Shown: positions 15,776 through 24,297 of the stretch, in pieces
How positions within the stretch are numbered: the stretch's first letter is position 1
Layout of the letters: every line of letters starts with the position of its first letter
Notes under the pieces: generated by a model
What the model was told of the DNA's origin: nothing
The model's input: the letters and a program-made list of their open reading frames with translations, nothing else
Databases searched by the model: none
Origin: Halobacillus kuroshimensis DSM 18393
GTDB lineage: Bacteria > Bacillota > Bacilli > Bacillales > Halobacillaceae
Direction of reading: 5' to 3'
Length of the DNA: 64,000 nt
Assembly: GCF_000425705.1 (NCBI RefSeq)
Contig: NZ_AUDY01000008.1
Span: forward strand, 62,001-126,000
Position numbers and translations under genes: made by a program

Positions 15776-17461
15776 TTAGTAGTTCCTCTTTTCCCATTCT
15801 TCGCTGGAAAAGGAGAGGGGAGTTCCATTCATTTCAGCCCCATGGATATACCATCCGCGGTTGTTGACGGAGGTATCCGTTTCGTAGGTGAACCGGACAT
15901 ATTTCGTTTCTGCCGGAATGGTAAGAGATTTTTCCTCCCATGCCTGGCTTCTGCCTGTAAGGGACAACACTTCTTCCCAGCTGCTGCCGTCTGTGGAGGT
16001 TTCTATTTTTCCGAAATCGAAACCGCTCTCGATCTGGTGCCATGTGGAGAACGAAAGGGTCCGGTCTTTATAGAGGTTGACTTCAGCGGTCATGGAACGG
16101 GATAACTGGTCACCATAGCCGGCGAACCACGTCTCCTTCTTCGATTTTGGTGCCGTTACCGGGATGGCATCAGCAACGGTACGGGCAAAGGCCCGGCGGG
16201 TAGGCGAGGTGGAAACAGTCTTCCTCGTCGGATGAACCCGGTTGGTGAGCAATATCGCAATGGTCTCGTTTTCTGGATTCACGACAATCGATGTTCCGGT
16301 ATATCCGGTGTGTCCATAGCTGGATGGGGAAGAAAGAGCATCCATAAACCATCCCTGCTGGAGCTCCCAGCCAAGGCCGTGATCATCTCCAGGAAACTGC
16401 GGGATCCGGTTTTCAGTCAACAGTTCGACTGTTTCAGGTTCAAGGATTCGTGTACTCCCGTACTTTCCATCTTTTAAGAACATGTGGGCAAAAACGGCTA
16501 AGTCTGATGCGGTTGAAAAAACGCCGGCATGGCCGGCAACGCCGTCCAGAGACCAGGCACTTTCATCATGGACGTCTCCCCACACCAGTCCACGGTTTGT
16601 CCAAGGCTGATATTCCGTTGCAGCGATACGATTCTTCAGCTGTTCCGGCGGGTTGTACATCGTGTCATCCATGCCAAGGGGGGCGGTAATTTCCTGTTGA
16701 ACGAAAGTATCCAATCTCATGCCGGAGAGCCGCTCCACGAGCGCGCCGAGGGTGATCATGTTGAGGTCGCTGTAGGTGTAGGTAGATCCCGGAGCATGTT
16801 CAAGCGGGTATTGAAACACGTGCTGCAGCCGGTCGTTACGGTCACCTTCCACCTGATAGAGAGGGATCCATGGCTTAAAGCCGGAAGTATGGGTCATGAG
16901 CTGTTCAATGGTTACGTCTTCTTTTCCATTCCCTGCAAATTCGGGGATGTGTTTGGCTACAGGGTCATCCAGTTTGAATTCACCCTGCTCGTAAAGCTTC
17001 ATCGCTGCTGTCGTCGTGAATATTTTGCTGATGGAGGCCAGGTCAAAAATAGTGTCTTTGGTCATGGTGATCGGGTGGGGTGTTTCTGTCCGGTCTGCAT
17101 CTTCATAGCGGACTGCATACCCGTAGGAGTTTTCTTTAACAATGTGTCCGCGCCTGGCAACGAAGGCGACAGCTCCGGGCATGACGTCATTTTCGACAGC
17201 GGTCTGCAAAATGTTATCCATATGCTTCAGTGGTTCTGTTCTCATTCCTGCACCTCGAATCGATCCTGGATGTAACACGGGAAGCGTTGGATAGGTACGG
17301 TCCCATGCGTGGTTATTGGGAGAGGATGTCCCCTGTTGGTACGGATTGACTTTCGACGGGATTTCAAGACTTGCCTTCGGTGAAGCTTCGACAACCCCTG
17401 AACATAACGTAACCCCAAGAGTCGTTGTGAGTATGATTGACAACGCTTTCTTCCTCATCAC
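15776..17461 (-). CDS. Secreted serine hydrolase, AmiE/YbbE-like, with extra C-terminal domain
   Basis: A 561-residue exported protein of the beta-lactamase/PBP4* superfamily. Signal peptide MMRKKALSIILTTTLGVTLCSGVVEA; catalytic S143-I-S-K146, then YSDLN and the HTG-type GHTGYTG motif. The catalytic part resembles B. subtilis YbbE (AmiE), an exo-N-acetylmuramyl-L-alanine amidase of peptidoglycan turnover. The last 110 residues (from about WFAGYGDQLSR) form an additional beta-rich domain with a tryptophan-rich sequence like domains attached to secreted proteases. The muropeptide partners NamZ and NagZ are not adjacent. It could also be a generic esterase or D-stereospecific peptidase. Confidence 0.78.
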   Translation of the reverse strand: MMRKKALSIILTTTLGVTLCSGVVEASPKASLEIPSKVNPYQQGTSSPNNHAWDRTYPTLPVLHPGSIRGAGMRTEPLKHMDNILQTAVENDVMPGAVAFVARRGHIVKENSYGYAVRYEDADRTETPHPITMTKDTIFDLASISKIFTTTAAMKLYEQGEFKLDDPVAKHIPEFAGNGKEDVTIEQLMTHTSGFKPWIPLYQVEGDRNDRLQHVFQYPLEHAPGSTYTYSDLNMITLGALVERLSGMRLDTFVQQEITAPLGMDDTMYNPPEQLKNRIAATEYQPWTNRGLVWGDVHDESAWSLDGVAGHAGVFSTASDLAVFAHMFLKDGKYGSTRILEPETVELLTENRIPQFPGDDHGLGWELQQGWFMDALSSPSSYGHTGYTGTSIVVNPENETIAILLTNRVHPTRKTVSTSPTRRAFARTVADAIPVTAPKSKKETWFAGYGDQLSRSMTAEVNLYKDRTLSFSTWHQIESGFDFGKIETSTDGSSWEEVLSLTGRSQAWEEKSLTIPAETKYVRFTYETDTSVNNRGWYIHGAEMNGTPLSFSSEEWEKRNY

Positions 17462-17681
17462 ATTCCTCCTTAATTTTCCATTCTTCTTTCATCTTAAAAG
17501 AAGTCCATATAGATGTCTATACCACTTTTGAACGGTCTATTGAAAATACTGGTAATTATCGGGAACCATGGGCCTCGTTTATGCAGCGGGCCTTTTTAAC
17601 CAATTATCAGAAAAATCGTCATTTTAGCAAAGTTGATAGAAGACCGTCGTGACAGTCTTTAGGAGATGTATATAGGACTAA

Positions 17682-17740
17682 TTGATAATGATAATAGTTA
17701 TCAATTATTATTGACATTGAAAATCATTATCAACTAAGAT
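17682..17740 (+). promoter_or_regulatory. Fur-controlled promoter of the siderophore operon
   Basis: Two Fur-box-like sequences: TTGATAATGATAATAGTTAT continuing to 17704, and TGAAAATCATTATCA (17718-17732). The second lies between a consensus -35, TTGACA (17711-17716), and -10, TAAGAT (17735-17740). Fur with iron would block the promoter, giving expression only under iron limitation. The position of the -10 rules out the ATG at 17739 as a start codon. Confidence 0.92.
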
Positions 17741-17780
17741 GGCATTGGATCAACAACAAGACGATAAAGGAGTTGGAAAC

Positions 17781-19145
17781 ATGAGTGTACATACGGAAGT
17801 TTCAAATCATCAGCTGCTGGAGCAGCAGGAGAAGAGAGAATCGAACGCCCGGTCCTATCCGCGACGCATTCCACTGGCGATCAAGGAAGCGGAAGGCATT
17901 CATATCACAGACGTGGAAGGGCGGAGATACATCGATTGCCTGGCCGGTGCGGGGACGCTTGCTCTCGGTCACAATCATCCTGTTGTGACTGCGGCGATGG
18001 AGAAAGTCCTTCATGACCGTCTGCCTTTACATACATTGGACATTACCACCGAAGTTAAAGAAAGCTTTGTCGATGAGCTGTTTATGAGTCTGCCGGAATC
18101 TTTCCGTGAAAGGGCGAAAGTGCAGTTCTGCGGTCCGACAGGAGGAGACGCGGTTGAAGCAGCGCTCAAGCTTGCTAAAACCGCGACAGGAAGGCAGAGT
18201 ATTTTAACCTTCCAGGGAGGATACCATGGCTCCACACACGGGACGATGTCCATCAGCGGCAACCTCGCTCCGAAGCAGCGGGTGCAGGGACTTGTTCCTG
18301 ATACCCATTTCCTTCCTTATCCCTATGATTACCGCTGTTCATTCGGCAAAGGTGGCGAAGAGGGAGCTGAGCTGAGTGCTGCCTATATCGAACAACTCCT
18401 GGATGACCCGGAAAGTGGAATCCTTCCCCCAGCTGCAATGATTTTTGAAACAGTTCAGGGGGAAGGAGGATCGATCCCGGCCCCGGTTGAATGGATCCAG
18501 GAGATGCGGAGGATTACGAAGGAACGGGGAATTCCGCTGATTATCGATGAAGTTCAAACAGGCATCGGCCGTACGGGAAAACTGTTCTCGTTTGAACATG
18601 CAGGGATTGTTCCGGATGCTTTCGTCCTGTCCAAAGCGATTGGAGGGAGCCTTCCTCTTTCTGTTCTCATCTATGACAGTGATTTGGATGCTTGGGAACC
18701 GGGCGCGCACATTGGAACCTTCCGGGGCAACCAAATGGCGATGGCGGCAGGGACCGCAACTTTGAAATATGTGAAAGATCATCGGATTCCAGATCATGCC
18801 GAGCAGATGGGAAGGATTTTGATGCAGGCTTTAAATGATATCCAAAAGGAATACCCTCAGCTGGGGGATGTCCGAGGCCGCGGGTTGATGATCGGAGCTG
18901 AAATCGTAGACCCAGCAGGTAAGGAATCTAAGCGGGGCAGCTTCCCGGGAGATGGCAGGCTTGCCAGTCGTATTCAAAAGGAATGTTTTGATCGAGGACT
19001 CATTTTAGAGGTAGGAGGGCGTCACGGCGCTGTCGTCCGTTTTCTGCCGCCGCTGATTATTACGAAAGAACAGGTGGAGGAAGTTACGGATATCTTCCGT
19101 AAAGCTGTTGAAGCAGCAGTGAAAGGATATGTCAATGAGGACTGA
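17781..19145 (+). CDS. rhbA: L-2,4-diaminobutyrate:2-oxoglutarate aminotransferase
   Basis: A 454-residue class III aminotransferase making L-2,4-diaminobutyrate from aspartate semialdehyde and glutamate. Evidence: SYPRRIPLAIKEAEG, the CGPTGGDAVEAALKLAK segment, VDEVQTGIGRTG-type IDEVQTGIGRTGK and PLP lysine K285 in LSKAIGG, as in RhbA/Dat/EctB relatives. The ATG at 17781 has AAAGGAG 8 bases before it and lies downstream of the -10 element. First gene of the Fur-regulated operon, overlapping the decarboxylase by 11 bases. EctB is a close relative, but the decarboxylase and siderophore genes that follow exclude ectoine synthesis. Confidence 0.92.
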   Translation: MSVHTEVSNHQLLEQQEKRESNARSYPRRIPLAIKEAEGIHITDVEGRRYIDCLAGAGTLALGHNHPVVTAAMEKVLHDRLPLHTLDITTEVKESFVDELFMSLPESFRERAKVQFCGPTGGDAVEAALKLAKTATGRQSILTFQGGYHGSTHGTMSISGNLAPKQRVQGLVPDTHFLPYPYDYRCSFGKGGEEGAELSAAYIEQLLDDPESGILPPAAMIFETVQGEGGSIPAPVEWIQEMRRITKERGIPLIIDEVQTGIGRTGKLFSFEHAGIVPDAFVLSKAIGGSLPLSVLIYDSDLDAWEPGAHIGTFRGNQMAMAAGTATLKYVKDHRIPDHAEQMGRILMQALNDIQKEYPQLGDVRGRGLMIGAEIVDPAGKESKRGSFPGDGRLASRIQKECFDRGLILEVGGRHGAVVRFLPPLIITKEQVEEVTDIFRKAVEAAVKGYVNED

Positions 19146-20655
19146 ATCGAGGAAACAGACTGATCTTTTTGAATCCTTTTTCCTTCACCAGGAGGAAGAG
19201 AGTCTCCAGGCATTTCAAAGTCAGGTGGAGGCGGTCATGCAAACATTCACGGAAACATTCAAGCAGGCGGATCATCCCTTCTCCGGCGCACAACCGGAGG
19301 AAATCCGCAGGCAGATCGAGGCCGTCATGGATATAACAGAAGAAGCCCGCCCTTTCCAGGATGTGCTGAAGGAAGCAGTTCAGCCTGTCATCCGCGACAG
19401 CCTTCATGTCTCCCATGAAAAAAGTATGGCGCACCTTCACTGTCCCCCGCTCCTTACGGGAATTGCCGGTGAACTGCTGATCGGAGCTTTGAATCAATCG
19501 ATGGACTCGTGGGACCAGAGCCCTGCCGCTACTTATGTGGAGGAGGCCATGATCCGGTATTGGACATCCAGGGCAGGCTACGGCAATCAGGCGGATGGCG
19601 TTTTTACCAGTGGAGGAACTCAATCCAATTATATGGGACTCCTGCTTGCGCGTGATGCTTTCTGCCAGAAAAATTGGAACCAGAACGTTCAGAAGCAGGG
19701 ACTGCCGGAAGGCTTCACAAAGCTGAGGGTCCTTTGTTCAGAGGAAGCTCACTTTTCTGTGAAAAAGGCCGCGGCACAGCTTGGTCTTGGAGAGAAAGCT
19801 GTCGTTTCCGTACCGGTCGACGAAGAGCACCGGATGGACTGTTCCGCTCTACGGCAGATTATAATGGAAATGGAAGAACAGGAACTGCTTCCTTTTGCCG
19901 TTTTTGCTACTTCCGGAACAACAGATTTTGGAAGCCTAGACCCATTAGAGGAACTGGCAGACATCTGCAGGGAAAATGACATCTGGTTTCACGTTGATGC
20001 CGCTTATGGAGGAGGGCTCCTTCTCAGCAGTCACCGTCATAAACTGGCCGGTCTGGAGCAGGCAGATTCCATGACCCTCGATTTTCATAAATGGCTATAC
20101 CAGCCAATCAGCAGCGGTGTATTTCTACTGAAGGATTCCGATCATTTTAAATGGATTGCCCATCATGCCGATTATTTGAACCCGGAACAGGATGAACAGG
20201 AAGGCGTTCTGAACCTCGTCAACAAGAGTGTCCAGACGACCCGGCGTTTTGATGCATTGAAAATTTTCCTGACGTTGAAAACGCTCGGCACAGATTTGAT
20301 TGGCAGTATGATCGACCAGACGATTGAGACAGCCCGGCTGGCGGCGCAGGAAATGACAAGGCGGTCTGCTTTTTATCCGGCAAATCCAGAACCACAGTTG
20401 TCGGCCGTCGTCTTTCAGTACAGACCGGATGATGGTGATGGGGACGTGGATCGCTTGAACCGGAGACTGCAGCAAGCGTTATTTCAGGACGGAAGAGCGG
20501 TGGTGGCGAAAACGAAGGTCCATGGAGAAACCCATCTTAAGCTTACAATTTTAAATCCGAGAACGTCGATCGATGATGTGAAGGACGTACTTGATCGTGT
20601 CGAACAAACAGCAGTACAGCAGAGGAAAGAAGGAGGCAGCCTTGATGAGAGCTGA
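19135..20655 (+). CDS. rhbB: L-2,4-diaminobutyrate decarboxylase
   Basis: A 506-residue group II PLP decarboxylase converting diaminobutyrate to 1,3-diaminopropane, the backbone of schizokinen-type siderophores. Motifs: FTSGGTQSNYMGLL, HVDAAYGGGLLLS and PLP lysine K319 in LDFHKWLYQP. The start at 19135 is 7 bases after AAAGGA; the ATG at 19129 is too close to that site. It overlaps the aminotransferase gene and runs 11 bases into the next gene. Family members can also act on glutamate or tyrosine; the context fixes the substrate. Confidence 0.92.
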   Translation: MRTESRKQTDLFESFFLHQEEESLQAFQSQVEAVMQTFTETFKQADHPFSGAQPEEIRRQIEAVMDITEEARPFQDVLKEAVQPVIRDSLHVSHEKSMAHLHCPPLLTGIAGELLIGALNQSMDSWDQSPAATYVEEAMIRYWTSRAGYGNQADGVFTSGGTQSNYMGLLLARDAFCQKNWNQNVQKQGLPEGFTKLRVLCSEEAHFSVKKAAAQLGLGEKAVVSVPVDEEHRMDCSALRQIIMEMEEQELLPFAVFATSGTTDFGSLDPLEELADICRENDIWFHVDAAYGGGLLLSSHRHKLAGLEQADSMTLDFHKWLYQPISSGVFLLKDSDHFKWIAHHADYLNPEQDEQEGVLNLVNKSVQTTRRFDALKIFLTLKTLGTDLIGSMIDQTIETARLAAQEMTRRSAFYPANPEPQLSAVVFQYRPDDGDGDVDRLNRRLQQALFQDGRAVVAKTKVHGETHLKLTILNPRTSIDDVKDVLDRVEQTAVQQRKEGGSLDES

Positions 20656-22411
20656 AGAAAGAGCCGAAAAGGCTTCGATGCAGAGTTTTCTTAATTGTTA
20701 TTTAAGAGAAACTCAGGAATTTGAACAAATCGATACAGAAGATCATCCATTCCGGGAGGAGGGGCAGACTGTGCTTCGTCTGCCTCTTGGCAGACAGAAC
20801 ATTCACCTATACGTAAACGTAGACTACTGGTCCTTGACAGGCAGACACCTTTTCCGGTTTCCCGCATATTACAAAACGGGTCGTTCGGGAGATTACCATA
20901 CCCTGGATTATGTGACGATGACGACGCTGATCGTAAAGGAATGGCTCATCGGCAACGGCCGTGAATGGTCTGAGGACGAACTGGTGCTGAGGGTTCTGCT
21001 CAGCTGCAAAAAAGTCAAAGGCTATATCAAAAAGCGTGAGGGTGATCAGGAACAGCTTTCTGATGAGTTCTTTACATTTATAGAAGCTGAACAGTCGCTC
21101 CTTTTTGGTCATCTTCTGCACCCTACTCCAAAAAGCAAGCAGGGCCTCACGGATCTTCAGGATGATCTCTATACACCCGAACTGAAAGGGCGCTTCCAGC
21201 TTCATTATTTCAGCGCGGATCCGTCCATAGTAGCGCAGGATTCCAGTCTTTCCAAACCGGCTGTCGAATGGATCAAGGAAGAGGCGGTCAAAGGAGATCG
21301 GTCCGATAGAATGACAAAAGAATGGGAGAAAGGGAGATATCTGCTGCCGCTTCATCCGCTGCAGGCGGAGAAGGTACTTCAGGAACCAGAGGTTCAGGAA
21401 CTTCTCACCAAAGGGCTGTTAACAGACCTCGGACCGGCAGGGGAGCCTTTTACGGCTACTTCTTCCTTCAGGACTCTTTACAATGAAACCTCCCGTTTTA
21501 TGTATAAGTTCTCGGTACCTGTGAAAATTACAAACTCTCTCCGCATCAATCAGCCGAAGGAGCTGGCGCGTGGCGTGGAAGTATCGAGACTGCTGGATAC
21601 AGAGCTTGGAAGGGAGATGAAGGAGAACCATCCTGATTTTCAAATCATTAAAGATCCGGCTTCTGTAAACGTGAGAACAAATCGAGAGGTGTCCGGTTTC
21701 GAAGTGGTCCTCAGGGAAAATCCGTTTTATAACGATGAGACCCAGGTTACGGCAGTCGCTGCCCTCGTTCAAGATCATGCTTATGGGAAAAAGGCGAGAC
21801 TGGCTTCCATCGTCCACAACCTGGCTGAAAAAGAAAAGCGGACCACCGAAGATGTGAGTCTCGATTGGTTTGACCGCTATTTATCCATCAGCCTGGATCC
21901 GATTCTCTGGCTGCTGTCCAACTATGGAATTGCGCTCGAAGCTCATCAGCAGAATTCAGTCGTACGCTTAAAAGAGGGGTATCCGGAAACGTTTTATTAC
22001 AGAGATAACCAGGGGTATTACTTCAGCCGTTCATCTGCCGAGAAACTATCGGCCCTTCTGCCATCCGTGAATGAGGAAAGTGACACGATCTGTGACGATG
22101 TGGTGGCTGAAGAACGGCTCCGCTACTACTTTTTCTTTAATCATCTTTTTGGAATCATCAACGGCTTCGGTGTAAACGGTCTGGTGGAGGAGGAAAAGCT
22201 CCTGGACCTGCTTCGTACCCGTTTGGCAGATTGGCTGCCGATGAATGTGGTTCACACACTTCTGGAGGAAGAGAAGCTTCCATGTAAGGCCAACTTGTTA
22301 ACGCGACTGTATGATATGGATGAACTTGTCGGTCCGATGGAGTCCCAGTCTGTATATACGAACGTGTATAACCCTCTGGCTGCGAAGGTGGGCGCACATC
22401 ATGAGGTTTGA
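20645..22411 (+). CDS. rhbC: NIS siderophore synthetase, IucA/RhbC-like
   Basis: A 588-residue NRPS-independent siderophore synthetase. It should use ATP to join citrate to N-hydroxy-N-acetyl-1,3-diaminopropane. Conserved blocks are HPLQAEKVL, TATSSFRTLYN, SVPVKITNSLRINQPKEL, GIALEAHQQNSVV and a C-terminal FKLT-like FFFNHLFGIINGFGVNG region. The ATG at 20645 has AGGAGG 8 bases upstream and overlaps the decarboxylase gene. It is one of two synthetases in the operon, as in rhizobactin/aerobactin clusters. Which citrate carboxyl it modifies cannot be read from sequence. Confidence 0.9.
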   Translation: MRAEERAEKASMQSFLNCYLRETQEFEQIDTEDHPFREEGQTVLRLPLGRQNIHLYVNVDYWSLTGRHLFRFPAYYKTGRSGDYHTLDYVTMTTLIVKEWLIGNGREWSEDELVLRVLLSCKKVKGYIKKREGDQEQLSDEFFTFIEAEQSLLFGHLLHPTPKSKQGLTDLQDDLYTPELKGRFQLHYFSADPSIVAQDSSLSKPAVEWIKEEAVKGDRSDRMTKEWEKGRYLLPLHPLQAEKVLQEPEVQELLTKGLLTDLGPAGEPFTATSSFRTLYNETSRFMYKFSVPVKITNSLRINQPKELARGVEVSRLLDTELGREMKENHPDFQIIKDPASVNVRTNREVSGFEVVLRENPFYNDETQVTAVAALVQDHAYGKKARLASIVHNLAEKEKRTTEDVSLDWFDRYLSISLDPILWLLSNYGIALEAHQQNSVVRLKEGYPETFYYRDNQGYYFSRSSAEKLSALLPSVNEESDTICDDVVAEERLRYYFFFNHLFGIINGFGVNGLVEEEKLLDLLRTRLADWLPMNVVHTLLEEEKLPCKANLLTRLYDMDELVGPMESQSVYTNVYNPLAAKVGAHHEV

Positions 22412-22979
22412 TTATGAAATCTATGATCCTGCCATCGCGCGGACGCTGGCATTCAGAGAGGCGCAGGAAGGGGACGGGCCGCTCGTACATAAGTGGATGA
22501 AGGAGGACCATGTCCATCCATACTGGCAGCTGAACCTCCCTTGGCCGGCCTTTCACACCCATTTTCAGAAGGCAGTGAATGATCCTCACCAAACGCTTTA
22601 TATCGGATGTATACACGGGATGGCTATGAGTTACTGGGAAGCTTACTGGGTGAGGGGGGATGTCATAGAAGACTTCTATCATCCGCATCCTTTCGATCAG
22701 GGCATTCACCTGCTGATTGGTGAGAAAGATTTTCTGGGCCGCGGGTACGCCCTGCCGTTATTAAAAGCCATGGTGCAGTTTCAATTCAGGCACGAGGATA
22801 CATCAAAGGTCGTGGCTGAGCCGGACATCCGCAATGAAAAGATGATTCACGTTTTTCAAGCGTGCGGTTTCAGGCCGGTGGGACCGATCACACTTCCTGA
22901 TAAAGAAGCACTTTTAATGTTTTGTGAGCGGGAAGAGTTCGAAAGGAGATGGAAAGATGAAGCATTCATCCGTATATGA
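22401..22979 (+). CDS. rhbD: GNAT acetyltransferase for the siderophore hydroxamate (RhbD/IucB-like)
   Basis: A 192-residue IucB/RhbD-type N-acetyltransferase that acetylates the hydroxylamine of N-hydroxy-diaminopropane with acetyl-CoA. It shows the family's HKWMKEDHVHPYWQLNLPWPAF segment, YWEAYWVRGDVI, DQGIHLLIGEKDFLGRGYA and the C-terminal EPDIRNEKMIHVFQACGF. It starts within the last 11 bases of the synthetase gene without a strong ribosome binding site, implying translational coupling, and overlaps the monooxygenase gene by 23 bases. Confidence 0.9.
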   Translation: MRFDYEIYDPAIARTLAFREAQEGDGPLVHKWMKEDHVHPYWQLNLPWPAFHTHFQKAVNDPHQTLYIGCIHGMAMSYWEAYWVRGDVIEDFYHPHPFDQGIHLLIGEKDFLGRGYALPLLKAMVQFQFRHEDTSKVVAEPDIRNEKMIHVFQACGFRPVGPITLPDKEALLMFCEREEFERRWKDEAFIRI

Positions 22980-24288
22980 TGTGATTGGAATAGGACTTGG
23001 GCCGTTCAACCTCGGGATGGCAGCGCTCCTTGATCCTGTCGAGGACGTCTCTGCGCTCTTTTTCGAAAAGGAAGAGGAATTCAACTGGCATCCGAACATG
23101 CTGATTGAAGGAACGACCCTCCAGGTCCCTTTCTTTGCTGACCTTGTCAGCATGGTGGATGTCCGAAGTGAGTACAGCTTCCTTCATTACCTGCAGGAGC
23201 ATCAGCGGCTCTACCATTTTTATTTTTTGGAAAAGTTCCATATTCCACGAAAAGAATACAATGCCTACTGCCGCTGGGTGAGCGGACGCCTTTCCTCCTG
23301 CCGCTTCGGCCGAACCGTAACCCGTGTAGAGGTGGTGGAAAAGGACGCCGGGTCTGTTTATGAAGTGGGGGTCCTTCGTGGATCGTCAGGGGTGGAAGAG
23401 GTGTATTACGCAGAGAATGTCGTCCTCGGAATTGGCACACAGCCCTACATACCACCTGCCTTTCAAGAGGCGCTCGGAGATACGGTTTTTCACACCTCTG
23501 AGTATTTAAAGAAAAACCTCCATCCTGACCAGTCGATTGCTGTTCTTGGATCCGGCCAGAGCTCTGCGGAAGTCTTCCTCGATCTTGCCCGCAGCCAGCA
23601 GGAAACCGGGGGACGTCTTCAGTGGTTCACAAGGTCGAATGGATTCTTTCCTATGGAATATTCAAAACTCGGCCTTGAATATTTTTCGCCGGATTACATC
23701 GATTTCTTCTATGAACTGCCGCAGGAAAAGAAGGATGCGCTCCTTAAGAATCAAGGGCTTTTGTATAAAGGGATCAGCGCGGAAACCATTGCGGATATTT
23801 ATGACCATTTATATGAACGGACCATTGAAGGAGCGTCCCCGGACATCCATCTCCAGGCCATGACGGAACTGACGTCCATCCAATGGGAAAACGGCCGGTG
23901 GGCACTGAATGGTGTTCATAGGGTCAAAGAAGACAAGGTGTCGGCAGAAGCGGATGTAGTCATTCTGGGAACGGGCTACCAGCCTGCGGTACCTCTATTT
24001 CTACAGCCGCTGACGGACAAGATTTTATGGGATGATCAAGGCCGTTTCCAAGTGGAGAAAACGTATGAACTGAAAACAAACCTGAATACGCGGGGGGATC
24101 TTTTTGTTCAGAATGGTGAACTTCACTCCCACGGGGTAGGGGCACCGGATCTGGGCCTTGGTGCACACCGGAATGCGGTCATTATCAACCGGCTTGCCGG
24201 CCGGGAGGTATACCCGGTACAGGCGGAAAATGTGTTTCAGACTTTTGGAGCATCCAGGCAGCCGGAACATTCAATCATAAAGAAATGA
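22957..24288 (+). CDS. rhbE: Diamine N-monooxygenase of siderophore synthesis (RhbE/IucD-like)
   Basis: A 443-residue flavin N-hydroxylating monooxygenase of the lysine/ornithine hydroxylase family, here expected to act on 1,3-diaminopropane. The FAD motif is IGIGLGPFNLG at the N-terminus, the NADPH motif VLGSGQSSAEVFLD near residue 195 and the ATGY-type VILGTGYQP near 335. AAAGGAG lies 8 bases before the ATG at 22957. The C-terminal VQNGELHSHGVGAPDLGLGAHRNA is typical of the family. All expected residues are present. Confidence 0.92.
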   Translation: MKHSSVYDVIGIGLGPFNLGMAALLDPVEDVSALFFEKEEEFNWHPNMLIEGTTLQVPFFADLVSMVDVRSEYSFLHYLQEHQRLYHFYFLEKFHIPRKEYNAYCRWVSGRLSSCRFGRTVTRVEVVEKDAGSVYEVGVLRGSSGVEEVYYAENVVLGIGTQPYIPPAFQEALGDTVFHTSEYLKKNLHPDQSIAVLGSGQSSAEVFLDLARSQQETGGRLQWFTRSNGFFPMEYSKLGLEYFSPDYIDFFYELPQEKKDALLKNQGLLYKGISAETIADIYDHLYERTIEGASPDIHLQAMTELTSIQWENGRWALNGVHRVKEDKVSAEADVVILGTGYQPAVPLFLQPLTDKILWDDQGRFQVEKTYELKTNLNTRGDLFVQNGELHSHGVGAPDLGLGAHRNAVIINRLAGREVYPVQAENVFQTFGASRQPEHSIIKK

Positions 24289-24297
24289 GGGATGAAC

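Noticed and set aside
16529-17275. 248-codon open frame on the plus strand
   Set aside because: It lies wholly opposite the serine hydrolase gene, which has clear catalytic motifs and a signal peptide; the antisense frame has low-complexity, non-protein-like content.
17781-19145. EctB (ectoine synthesis) reading of the aminotransferase
   Set aside because: The neighbours are a diaminobutyrate decarboxylase and siderophore genes under Fur boxes; ectA and ectC are absent.
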